Shown here: positions 10,896 to 21,678 of the stretch, piece after piece
How the letters are laid out: every line of letters begins with the position of its first letter
Numbering within the stretch: position 1 is the first letter of the stretch
Source of the DNA: Eleusine coracana subsp. coracana
Lineage: Eukaryota > Streptophyta > Magnoliopsida > Poales > Poaceae
Assembly (NCBI GenBank): GCA_032690845.1
Contig: CM064429.1
Coordinates: 21,797,807 to 21,861,806 of the forward strand
Direction: 5' to 3'
DNA: 64,000 bases
Notes under the pieces: model-generated
Databases searched by the model: none
What the model saw: only the letters and a program-made list of their open reading frames with translations
What the model was told of the DNA's origin: nothing
Translations under genes and position numbers: made by a program

Positions 10896-12372
10896 TGAAA
10901 GTTGCCTAGACGGGGGGGGGGGGGGGGGGGGGGGGTGAATAGGCAATCTAAAAATAATCCTAAAAAAACACTAAGTTTTGATCAAATGCCAGAAACGACG
11001 GAACTTTCGTCAGGAATGACGGAACTTCCGTCACCATAAAAATTCTGTCAAATGACAGAACTTCACCAATCCTTTCTCTAAAACTTATTTAAATACGGAT
11101 AACTAAACAAGTGGAGATACAATACTTAATAAAGGTGAAGCTACAACAATGCACACTTAGGGTTCTTTGAAGAATAGCTAGCAACACAATCAACAAGTGA
11201 ATCGAGCACAATAATATGAAAGAAATGCGGAAATGTAAATAGAGACACAAGGAATTAACCCGAGGTTCGGCAACCACACTAAGTAGTTCCTACATCCTCG
11301 TTGAGAAGCCACACAAAGTGGCCGGGTCTCTCTCAACCCTTTTCCCCGCCAAGCAATCACAAAGATCGTGCTTGGATTTCTTTCTCCACTTGATTCTTTT
11401 CCTCCGAAGGCGAATCACACCTTCACAAACATCCTCGTCTTACCACAACAAGTTGGGAGCTCAAGGGCGACGCCTAGCCGTCTAGGAGACCAAGTCTCCA
11501 AGAGTAACAAGCAAATCAAATCTTGATGGAGAGGGAAAGATGTGCTCAAGCTTTTGAGTGGATGGATCCAATCTTTTTATAGTTGGATCTTTCTCACTTG
11601 CTTGGAATCTCAAGAACAAGTCTAGGATTAAGAGGGGAGAGCTCTAGCTGAAATGAGAGTGAATTTTCAAGCAGTCCAACTCTTCCCACGGGGGAAAGGG
11701 GAGACTATATATAGAGGCTCTCCAAAAACTAGCCGTTACACAACTTTTTTGTGTCTGACGGAACTTCCGTGGTTACCCACGGAACTTCCGTCAGTTCAAA
11801 AAGAGCTGTTGCGCGGTTGGATTCATCTAAGTCAGAGACGACAGAACTTCCGTGATGGTCATCACAGAACTTCCATCGCTCTCGGGTTTGCAACACAGAG
11901 AAACCAGAGAATGACGGAACTTCCGTGAGGGAGCCCACGGAACTTCCGTAACTCTCGGGTTGGCTGAGGTTAGAAGCTTGGCAATGATGAAATTTCCGTG
12001 AAATGAACCATGGAACTTCTGTGACTCTCTGTTTGGCTCAAAAAGAATTGGTTCTTTTTGGCATTGGTTCGCTAAACTCTCATAAAACTTTTTGGTAGGC
12101 TTGAGCACACAAATTTTCCTTTTTAGCAAGATTGGTTTACCCCGCTTTATAGTTCTGCATGCCTATGACTCAATTAAAATAAAAACTACTTTTTAAGGCA
12201 TTTGAGTCAATTTTCCTTTTCTTATTTTTAGGAGTAATAACCATCTTGCAAATGTGGGTTTAGACAATAATTTTGATTATCTGCATATTTACTTCATGAA
12301 CATTGTTAGTACAATTTTAATCTTCTGTCATCGTACACCAAAACCCACTAGGGGATCCTAGATGCATCTTCA
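10896..12372 (-). repeat. 3' LTR of Copia-1
   Basis: Begins TGAAAGTTGCC and ends GATGCATCTTCA in plus orientation. It contains a G run of about 25 bases at 10911-10935. A TATA-like CTATATATAG (11705-11714) read on the minus strand places U3 at 12372-11715. Several TGACGGAACTTCCGTCA-type palindromes lie at about 10993-11020 and 11757-12030. Its divergence from the other LTR is clearly higher than between the Gypsy LTRs, by eye. Confidence 0.93.
11705..11714 (-). promoter_or_regulatory. TATA box of Copia-1 3' LTR
   Basis: CTATATATAG, self-complementary; the same box is at 29815-29824 in the other LTR. On the minus strand it follows the palindrome cluster by about 50 bp. Confidence 0.6.
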
Positions 12373-12386
12373 ATCTCCCCCTTTTT
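12373..12386 (-). other. Polypurine tract of Copia-1
   Basis: On the minus strand AAAAAGGGGGAGAT directly abuts the 3' LTR, the position for plus-strand priming. Confidence 0.85.
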
Positions 12387-12850
12387 GGTGATTGATGACA
12401 ATAGATTAAAAAGGATATAAAGGAGATAATCAAACTTAACAAAGAGCAAAATATAGCGGAGCTCCCCCTAAAGATATGCATGAGTCACACAAATATGCAA
12501 AGGAGCTCCCCCTATGTTTTGCAATGAGTGGGGTGCCTAAGGGTGTTCAAGTGTGCAACATAGTGATAAAGCGATAAGCTGTCAACACACTAGACACAAA
12601 CAACAACAAAGAGCAATAAAGCAAGCACCACACATGACATAAAACAATAGAGTTATTACAATAAAGGTTCATAAATACTTTTCACACACAAAGCAAATAG
12701 AAAGGTACTTGTCCATTGGTGTCCATAGGTTCATCACTATCCTAATACAAACGAGATAAGCACACAACTATCATCCTTTTTCATCGCTTCTCTCCCCCTT
12801 TGGCATCAACGCACCAAAAAGAAGGAAAGAGAGAGAGAAAAGAAATGAAA
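12387..12850. other. Copia-1 3' untranslated stretch
   Basis: AT-rich sequence between the extra ORF and the polypurine tract, with two copies of GGAGCTCCCCCTA-like words near 12460 and 12501. No ORF is supported. Confidence 0.5.
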
Positions 12851-14480
12851 TTACTCATCTTCTTCCTCGGATCCCTCATCCTTATCTTCATCTTCCTCTT
12901 GAGCTTCATGAGGCGGAGGAGCTGTAGATGGCCAGGCAGAGAGATCATTCCAATCATAGCCTACAAGAGGGTCATCAAAGACCGGTGGCTCACCATCGGG
13001 CTCACACTCGGAGCCATCGGGAGACACCTCATGTCCTTGAGCTCGCTGGTTCCTCTTGTAGCGCCTCACTTGCTTCTTCATTCTCCTCTTGTTCTCTCAG
13101 TTCTCTTTAGCATTGAAGCAACAAACATTGAATATGCCTTTGAGGAAGGCAAGAACTGGAGAAGATGAACGGCGTTGTCGGTCTTGGGTTGAGGAAGAGG
13201 CCCCTACTGCTGCTGCATCTTGCTCTACGGCTTGCTCAGCATAGAACTGATTGATGTCGGCTCTCTCAGAAGATGACACACCTTTGGGAGGAGCAAACAT
13301 GGGTCGGACCTCGGACTGCACTCTCGGCCTTAGTGGAAGGTGCTCACACTCCTTCTCAAAGACCATCCTGGTCTCAGCCTCAGTCATCCTCATGAGATAG
13401 GGAGCATAAGGAAGGCTCCTTCTAGTGTCAATGGAAGCTAAGTCGATTTCATTTGTGATGAAGTCCATGACACAGAAGGGTCTTGCCTGAGGATTAAACC
13501 TAGCAAGAATGTTCCTTGAGCTCTCCACTATAGCAGTAGCATAATCCTCCCTTGGGTGCGATGGTCACTCTAAGCATCCGGTTGAGCATGAAGTAGTAGT
13601 TGTCAAGACCATTTGTTGAGCCAAAGAATCTCTTGCTTGACTCATAATACATGAAGGCCATTTCCGTATCCTTCATCACAGGCTCATTTGAGATAAGCTC
13701 CCTCTTATGATCAGCACTACCTTGGAAGAAGTAGCTAGCAAACCTCGAGGTAGAAACTGAGTATCCCTGACCTTGAGTCCTCTAATGAAGAACACCTCTA
13801 CCATCAAGGTAGAGAGTCACATAGAACTGACAAATTACTTCCTCATTCCATCCATAGTTGAATCCCATCAACTCATACACACCACTGTCCTTGCATGTCT
13901 GAATAATGTCAGCAAACACCTGGTTTTCCTTGGACTCCATGTAAGACCAGTCAATCCATTGATGAGATGCTAGCCTATTCTTCCAGTTCTTGTCAATGAA
14001 CATAGACATGTAGTAGTCCTACTGAAACCAAGTGTGGAACCTAGGATCAGTGGCCTCTTGTTCATCAAGCAACATAGGATTGTGTTTTCTTGCTCCTATG
14101 AGTGCATCCAAATCTTTCTTGTAGTCCTTATAGATGTAGTCCTCAGGATAGACGGGTTCGTGGACTTTGAGTCCCTTAACCACATCTACAGGGTCTGTCC
14201 TTGCTACTCTTGAGGATCCCTTTGCCTTTACGAACCTCTTTTCCTTTATAGGCTTCTTGCCCTTATCTAGGGACCTCCTAGGAGGGAGAGACCCTCCTGG
14301 CTGAACATGTACTGTCTGGGCATCCCCACTAGATCCTTGGCCACTCGCCTCATGGTCCCGAACTGCAACGGCCTTCCTCCTCTTAGAGACGGCCACAAGT
14401 TCCTCACTTGAAGAGGAGGAGGAAGAGTCATCATTGCTTCCTTCAAACTGAACAGTTGCCCCTTGCTTGACTCTCACCAT
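12851..14480 (-). pseudogene. Extra ORF (ORF3) of Copia-1 downstream of pol
   Basis: A third coding region between pol and the 3' LTR, same strand. It starts with ATG at 14480 and runs through three open blocks (14480-14019, 14009-13782, 13528-13097). A very acidic tail ends near 12851 (EDEDKDEGSEEEDE). The N-terminus is serine-rich and basic, with SSSSSSSEE and repeated KGKK/KAKG patches. The middle part has W- and Y-rich segments (WIDWSYMESKE). It resembles the plant-transposon-type protein found after pol in SIRE-like elements, which some authors call env-like, but I see no signal peptide or clear membrane segment here. Stops and frame changes separate the blocks, so it is degenerate. Its function is unknown. 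Confidence 0.6.
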
Positions 14481-14559
14481 CTTGAACTAACACTGGCAAA
14501 AGAATTGACCAAGGTGAGTCACATGTTAGGGTTAAGATTTAAGAGATGATCAAGTTCAA

Positions 14560-15000
14560 TGCACTGAACTGCAGGCGACGGAAGTTCCGTCATGACGAAA
14601 GTTCTGACGGAACTTCCGTCATTTGTAGTTTGCATTCAAAACCGATACTACTCCTAGATCCTACCACAGCACGACAAATGCTTCCAATATAGGGTAGACT
14701 AGCCCTAGACGAGTCAATCTATCCAAGGAAAGTGAAGGCATTTGAACTATTGACCTAAAATCAAAATTTAGGTCAAAAATTGAAGAAAAACGATGGAGAT
14801 TGCAGAACTTCCGTAGGGGAGGAGCCAAATCTCCACCTTTTTGATCAACTTCATTGGCCCTTTAACCTGAGAGTGACGGAAGTTCCGTCGCTCTCGGGTT
14901 TGGGCAGACAGCCCGATTGAGAAGTCACAGAAGTTTCCACAGAACTTCCATGGACGACGAAAGTTCCCTCAATGAGTGACGGAAGTTCCGTCGTTCTCTG
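14560..15000. repeat. Palindrome-rich spacer between pol and ORF3 of Copia-1
   Basis: Repeated copies of GACGGAAGTTCCGTC and its relatives occur at about 14577-14620, 14800-14815, 14874-14898 and 14925-15000. The same 13-17 bp palindrome is clustered in both LTRs. No ORF is present. The mutated copies mostly carry transitions. Confidence 0.8.
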
Positions 15001-15243
15001 TTTGACAGAGAGAAATCCTCTACTAGTTTGAACTTTTGGACAAGATCAGGTAGGGAATATAGGACTTGTTTCAACTTGTGAATAGCAACAATCAACCAAG
15101 TAAAACTATATTCATATGTTTCAACAATATGATGTATTGATCAAAACATTTTGTTTAAAAAAACAAAGACATTATGAAATTTTTGAAGAATTTTATTTTC
15201 AAGGCATTTTGCATGAGCACTACATCAAACAAAGTACAAGATT

Positions 15244-16720
15244 CTACTCCAAGTTGGATGAGTCAAGAATATTTAGTTCACTCCTAAGCTCACAAAACCG
15301 CTTCTCATCTAGGGGTTTGGTAAATATATCCGCTAGTTGTTTATCGGTTCTAACATAGCTAATCTCAATATCCCCTTTGATTGAATGATCAATGGATATC
15401 TATATGCTTAGTCCTATTATGATCAATGGGATTATATGCAATCATGATGACACTCTCATTGTCACATAGGAGTGGAACTTTGGTCATAGTGTATCCAAAG
15501 TCCTTTAGAGTTTGCCGCATCCAAAGTAGTTGAGCACAACAACTTCTGGCTGCGACATACTCCACTTCGGCTATGGATAGGGCAACAAAATTTTGTTTCT
15601 TGGAAGATCATGACACAAGGGACCTACCCAAGAATTGGCACGTCCCGGAGGTACTCTTCCTATCCACCTTACATCCAGCATAGTCGGCATCGGAATAACC
15701 GACTAGCTTGAACTTGGAGCCCTTTGGATACCACAATCCTAGGTTTGGCGTGTGAACTAAATATCTCAAGATTCTTTTTACAGCCACTAAGTGACTTTCC
15801 TTAGGAGCACTTTGAAATCTTGCACACATGCACACACTAAGCATGATATCGGGCCTAGATGCACAAAGATAAAGCAAAGAGCCAATCATGGATCGATATA
15901 CCTTTTGATCCACGGGCTTACCGATTACATCTAGCCCGAGATGTCCATTTGTCTTTATGGGAGTCTTGTTTGGTTTTGCATTCTCCATGTCAAACTTCTT
16001 GAGTATGTCTTGAGTGTACTTGGTTTGACTTATGAATGTTCCTTCTTCAAGTTGCTTGACTTGAAAACTTAGAAAGAACTTCAATTCTCCTATCATAGAC
16101 ATCTCAAATTTCCTAGTCATGATCTTGGCAAACTCGTCACAAAAAGATTGATTAGTAGAACCAAATATAATGTCATCGACATATATTTGGCACACAAAAA
16201 TATCAATATCAACTTTTCTTGTGAAGAGAGTAGGATCGACCTTGCCAATTGTGAAGCCCTTGTTGATCAAGTATCCCTTGAGGTGTTCATACCAAGCTCG
16301 AGGAGCTTGTTTGAGGCCGTAGAGAGCTTTGTGAAGCTTGTACACTTGGTTTAGTTTCTTTAGGTCTTCAAACCCCGGAGGTTGTTGTACATACACCTCT
16401 TCTTGAATGGGGCCGTTAAGAAATGCACTTTTCACGTCCATTTGAAAAAGCTTAAAACCATGGTGAGTAGCATAGGAAAGTAATATACGAATTGACTCAA
16501 GCCTAGCTATGGGTGCATAAGTTTCACCAAAGTCCAAACCTTCAACTTGTGAGTAGCCTTTAGCAACAAGTCTTGCTTTGTTTCTCACCACCACACCATA
16601 CTCATCTTGTTTATTGCGGAAGACCCATTTTGTACCAACAACATTTTGCTTGGGTCTTTCCACCAATGACCACACCTTGTTTCTTTCAAAGTTGTTCAAC
16701 TCTTCTTGCATGGCCATCAC
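15244..16720 (-). pseudogene. Copia-1 reverse transcriptase and RNase H
   Basis: A long open block (16720-15608) encodes the Copia RT domain. It includes NKVWSLVERPK, GTKWVFRNK, the motif FQMDVKSAFLNG, YGLKQAPRAWYE, and the catalytic YVDDIIFGS. The RPDIM segment and the RNase H start SDADYAGCKVDRKSTSG follow. An in-frame TGA (about 15607-15609, where Trp is expected) precedes the rest of RNase H, which shows AEVEYVA, CDNESVI, HIDI and DIFTKPL. The block ends with TAG at 15244. Apart from that stop, the RT part reads through, so it is the best-preserved piece of this element. Confidence 0.9.
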
Positions 16721-17150
16721 CCAATCCGAGTATTGAAGTGCTTGTTCCCCCTAAGAGGTTCCATAGAGGAAACAAATGAGTAATGATGACAAAATGTAGC
16801 CATTCGGGATGTAGTAGTTACCCCCTTTTAGGTGTCACCAAGAATGTTGTCAACGGGGTGATCCTTTTGAATGCTTTGTCGGACTCGTGGATGAATTGGC
16901 CTAGATGCATCTTCTTCTTCTTGATTGTTGTCATCTTGAATGTCTCTATCTCCGCCATCTTGATCTTGATCTTGGTTGTTGCCTTAATCTTGTTCATCAT
17001 GTGGCTCTTGTGGAGTTGATTCATCTTGTGTTGAAGAAGATGGTTCATCTTGACTTGAGTTTGGGTCTTGTGGTCTTATCTCACCTATTGCCATGTTCCT
17101 TATTGCATCACAAGGAGCTTCATCACCTACATCACTTGGATTAACTTGCT

Positions 17151-18425
17151 CTACTTGAGAGCCATTATATTCATCAAATTGCACATCACGGGTGATTTCA
17201 ACAATCCCGGTGTCTTTGTTAAAGACTCAATATGCATAGACGTTAGTTCCATATCCAAGAAGAAAACATTCATGTGTCTTAGAAGCAAACTTAGAGGATT
17301 TAGGTTTCTTGTTAAGAATAAAACATTTGCTCCCAAAAACACGAAAATATGAAACATTGGAAAGGTTACCGATGAGGAGCTCATAAGGTGTCTTCTTCAA
17401 AATCTTGTGAAGATATAATCTATTTGTTGCATGGCATGCGGTGTTGATGGCTTTGGCCCAAAAAGTGTCCGATGTCTTGTACTCATCAAGCATTATTCTT
17501 GCCATCTCTATGAGTATGTGGTTCTTCCTTTCGGCTACACCATTTTGTTGTGGAGTGTATGGAGCAGAGAATTCATGCTTGATGCCTTCTTCATCAAGAT
17601 ATTCTTTAACTTGTGTGTTCTTGAACTCGGTTCCATTGTCACTCCTTATCTTCTTGATCTTCACCTCATACTGATTTTGGGCTCTCCTCAAGGTTTCTTT
17701 AGGATTCCTTGTGTTTCACTTTTGTCCTTCAAAAATAATACCCAAGTGAAACGAGAATAATTATCAACAATTACAAGACCATATTTGTTACCGCCAATGC
17801 TTATGTAGGTGACCGGTCCAAAAAGGTCCATGTGGAGCATTTCCAACTGTCTTGTCGTTGTCATCATTGTCTTGCATGGATGCGTCGCTCCTACTTGCTT
17901 TCCGGCTTGACATGCGCTACATATTTTGTCCTTCTCAAAAGCAATATCCTTTAGTCCAACAACGTGACCACCTTTTAGGAGTTTAGAAAGATTTCTCATC
18001 CCAACATGAGCTAGCCGGCGGTGCCGTAGCCAACCCAAAGTGGTTTTAGCAACCAAACAAGTATTTAGGTTAGATCCCTCTTTGTTGGTGAAATCAACAA
18101 GATAGATCTTGTCCTCTAAATATCCTTTGAAAGCTATAGAGGAATCCTTTTTCCTAAAGACGGTCACACCATCATCGTCAAAGAGACAACTAAGGCCTAT
18201 TTCACAAAGTTGTGATACGGACATCAAGTTGTACCCTAGACCATTCACAAGATAAGCAATACTAATTGAAAGGTCATGGGTGACGTCAATCCGTCCATGA
18301 CCAATTACCTTTCCTTTGTTGTCATTCCCAAATGATATGCCTCCACTTGGTAGATTATCATGTTCAAGTGTGGAGAGCATTGATCTCTCTCCGGTCATAT
18401 GATTTGAGCACCCACTATCAAGCAC
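17151..18425 (-). pseudogene. Copia-1 protease and integrase
   Basis: The block 18425-17688 begins with the aspartic protease motif LDSGCSNHMTG. It continues with the GAG-pre-integrase HHCC region (RRLAHVGMRNL, CSACQAGKQ) and the first part of the integrase core (LHMDLFGP, VDNYSRFTW). After a frame change the core continues at 17691-17227 with IRSDNGTEFKN and PYTPQQNGVAERKNH. These give the D, D and E of the catalytic triad, and VFGSKCFILN follows. The region 16720-17151 links to RT and is frame-shifted. The order protease-integrase-RT is diagnostic of Copia. Confidence 0.9.
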
Positions 18426-18464
18426 CCATATTGCACCATCGGAGGAGTATTCCTACAAAGGAAA

Positions 18465-19904
18465 TCAAGCACGTGTTTTAGGCACCCAAGTTGGTTTGGG
18501 TCCCTTAACACTAGATACAAGAACTTTGGACACCCACACACAAGGCTTCCACCTTGTATCATGTGGCCCAACAAACTTGGCAACCACTCTACCATAAGCA
18601 TTACGGGCTAGCACATAAGAGGAATTAAAATCATCAAAGGATATGGTAGAGTTCTTGGTGTTCTTGTTGACTTGGGAAGCATTCTTGGGCTTGACAGTAT
18701 TTTCTTGTGCCACTTGCTTTCCCTTATTCTCGCGCACAAAGTTGATTCTTTTGTTGTACCTTCTTTTGGGTATATTCTTGTTATACCTCAATCCTCTTTT
18801 GTCATGGGAGGCTCTTGGTTCACCAACTATTTTTGTTGTGGTCTTCACTTGAGCCTTCATGAGCTCATTGACTTGGTTGGTTAGCTTCTCAGTGATTGCA
18901 TCTTTCTTGGCAATCATATCAACAACAATGTTGTGGCACCTTCCACAACCCTTGCTTGTTGAAGCTTAAGAGGATTCAAGCTTCTTCGTCAATTAGCGGG
19001 AGCTTGTCTTGAGATCTTCAATGGCCTCTACTAAGGCCTTGTTCTCCTTTAGCAAGGAGTTGCACCTTTCTTGATACTTCTTGCTCGTTGAGGTGCATGA
19101 TTCACTTGACTCATTGACCTTTGCAAGGTCCTTAGTCAAGGTCTTGTTCTTCTGCTTCTCTTGCTCAAGTTGCTGGGTGAGCTCAAGGTTCTTGCTTCTT
19201 TCTTCATCAAGCAACTCTTCTTGTCTATCAATGATTCTTTCTTAATTCTCCAACTCCCCCTATAGCTTATCTAGCATTTTAATCATTTCATGCATAGAGG
19301 GGACGAAGTCCTCCTCTTCATGACTACAATAAGAGGGATTGAAATCGGTGTGAGGAGCTACCTTGCTTTCCTTGGCCATGAAGCATCGAGGAGCATCATC
19401 CTTATCATCGGTGAGATTATTGAAGAGTGACTTCTTGGCCGGAGGTAGGCCAATGGCAATGTTGGCAATACCACCCTCATCATCTTCATCATCATCATCG
19501 GAGATTTATTCTTGGTCAATGTGAGCTTGCCCTTGTTGTTTGGCTTCTTGTTGGGCTTGGTCTTATTGTTGTACTTTTCATTTTTCTTGCCCTTGCCATT
19601 TAGCCTAGAACAATCGACAATCATGTGTCCTTGTTCATGACACTCATAGCATCTTCTACTTGTTCTTCTAGCTTTGGCCTTCTCAAAGCTTCTCTTGGTG
19701 AAGCCGTTCTTGATCATGTATTTGCCCAATTTTTTGACAAATAAGGCAAACTCTTCATTGTCTTCTTCTTCATCATCATTGTCATCATTTGCCTTGAGAG
19801 CTATGTCCTTCTTGCTTGAGCCCTCATCACCAATGAGCACATTCACTCTTTTGCCCTTATCATCATGACTCTTGTGGGCATTGATTCTTCCAATCACTTC
19901 ATCG
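18465..19904 (-). pseudogene. Copia-1 gag, downstream part
   Basis: Resumes at the Gypsy insertion point with TDEVIGRINAHK and contains acidic runs (DDNDDEEEDNEE). A single CCHC zinc knuckle CYECHEQGHMIVDC lies near 19645-19605, followed by a lysine/asparagine-rich stretch. A coiled-coil segment (19214-18993, many heptad L/E/K) and a basic region up to 18465 lead into the protease. The matching N-terminal half lies at 26844-27482. Frame changes break it. Confidence 0.8.
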
Positions 19905-19909
19905 GTTGT

Positions 19910-20549
19910 TGATGAGGACATCAACGACATACGAATAATGACGACGGAAGATGGCGCGCCAAACCAAGCTGTCACGCCTCCACCTCTCGTCGTCGCGCCT
20001 CCTCGAGTTATGGATCCATCTTCTAACGAGACGACGACGTACAAGGGCCCAATCACTAGAGCTCGACCCCAGGAATTGAAGACGGTTTTGATGCTAAGGA
20101 ACGACGGCCCAGGATGATGTCGCCCGAAGGCCCACGTGGCCCAAGTCGCACGACTCCCTCTCCACCGCGCGCCTCTCCACTTCAGCCGGCCCTAGATGCC
20201 TCGTCCTCCCCCTATATAGTCAAGGGCTGCGCCCCTTGTAATCTTTGAGTTTTGTTTTAAGTTTAGCTTAGCTATACATCCGTCTCTCGACGTGAATTCA
20301 GAACTCCACCTTCGTGCAATACATCAGATTGCTCGCCTCTAATTCTTGCTCGTTCTTCGATTGCGCATAAGAATTGATCCTCGTGATCAGGGTGATCTTG
20401 TTTACCGCAAGGTCAATATCCTCCTGAAGTTGGTTCAGCGATTGCATTGGCGCTTCGGCTTGCTCGTCGTAGTCGGATCGTGAGGGTCAACATCCACCAA
20501 ATCGAAGTTATCTACACTCGCCGAAAGATCGGGCACTCTACACCTATCA
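19910..20549 (+). repeat. 5' LTR of Gypsy-1
   Basis: Starts TGATGAGGAC and ends CACCTATCA. TATA-like CTATATAG lies at 20212-20219, followed by a small hairpin (AAGGG CTGCG CCCCTT). It carries the same coding tail as the 3' LTR (frame 19872-20117). Confidence 0.95.
20212..20219 (+). promoter_or_regulatory. TATA box in Gypsy-1 LTR
   Basis: CTATATAG in a GC-rich setting. Its copy in the 3' LTR is at 26501-26508. A hairpin just downstream may lie in the transcript leader. Confidence 0.6.
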
Positions 20550-20860
20550 AGTGGTATCAGATTCCAGTGTTTCTCGGTGAGTTTTATCCAAGTCCACATA
20601 AAAAGAAAACTACAAAAAAAAAAGTTTACCCCAGTACGGTTTTGAGCCTTGCACTTTCGTTCAATAATTTGCGTTGTTGAGTTTTTGTGCTTTCACTTTT
20701 GATCGTTGCTGGTACACTGTGTTTCATCGTTTCTATCATCGTCGTATCCTTCCGCCGTGCCGCGTGTTTTCACCACCACAGTTTGCTTTCCGCCGCATCT
20801 GTTTACCCCCTCTCGCTTGCCAAATTTTCCCACTGCACCGTGAGTCCGGGTCAATCACTG

Positions 20861-21118
20861 CCTCGCTGATCGAGTCCTACTCGGTTACGTCGTGACCCGC
20901 TCGCCTCGCCCTGTGTTTAGTTCTGTTCGGTTTCGTGTGTCCCGCTCGCCTCGCTGATCGAGTCCTACTCGGTTACGTCGTGACCCGCTCGCCTTGCCCT
21001 GTGTTTAGTTCTGTTCGATTTCGTGTGTCCCGCTCGCCTCGCTGATCGAGTCCTACTCGGTTACGTCGTGACCCGCTCGCCTCGCCCTGTGTTTGTTTCT
21101 GCTCGGTTTCGTTTGTTC
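20861..21118 (+). repeat. 88-bp minisatellite (3 copies) in the Gypsy-1 leader
   Basis: Copies start at 20861, 20949 and 21037 with CCTCGCTGATCGAGTCCTAC; the spacing is exactly 88 bp and only a few differences are seen. It lies between the primer-binding site and gag. Confidence 0.92.
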
Positions 21119-21124
21119 CTACTC

Positions 21125-21165
<41 letters not shown>

Positions 21166-21306
21166 TTGCTTGTGCTTAATTGCTTATTTGAGGTCTCATT
21201 GTTTATATTTTCAGCAAAAAGTATTAAAAAAAAGAGAAAAAAAAAGAAAAAAAAAGAAAAAAAAGAGAAAAAAAAGAAAAAAGAAAAAAAGAGAAAAAAA
21301 AAGAGC
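21125..21306 (+). repeat. (GA)n and A-rich low-complexity run
   Basis: A GA dinucleotide tract (about 21126-21159) and an AAAAAG/AAAG-rich tract (21224-21306) lie in the Gypsy-1 leader. They generate lysine-rich false ORFs. Confidence 0.9.
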
Positions 21307-21678
21307 GGCCGAGCAACACAGGCGACGCGTTCTTGCTGCCCTTTGTTTTGATCCTTTTTCCTTCCTCTTGCACTTGTACCGGCAGCAATCTTTTCGCGTT
21401 TAGCACCATTATTCAGCTTTGCAGTTATTGTTTGAATTGTGCTAACCCTTGGATTGAGTGCAGCCTCCTAGCCCCACAAATTTTCTACTACGAGCAGGTT
21501 TTTGTTTCACCACGCAATCGCTCTACCAATCTTCCACCGGTTTTACCTGTGGTTGCAGTTCACGCTTGCGTGCTTGGTAAGGACGGGTAAGAATTTTATA
21601 ACAGCTTTTTGATTGAGCTTTTCATCCACCACTCACCTCTCGTTGTAGGATTCCGCTTTTTGTATTGCTTGTGTTTCT

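Noticed and set aside
10960..12030. Short palindromes as a CRISPR or integron array
   Set aside because: Irregular spacing, inside LTRs of a retrotransposon; better explained as regulatory motifs.
17884..20056. Novel acidic/lysine-rich protein gene on the minus strand
   Set aside because: Zinc knuckle, coiled coil and position before the protease show it is Copia-1 gag; the first part of the 19358-20056 frame is Gypsy-1 LTR read backwards.
21166..21403. Lysine-rich ORFs
   Set aside because: They come from the A/AAAAAG low-complexity run in the Gypsy-1 leader and have no conserved sequence.
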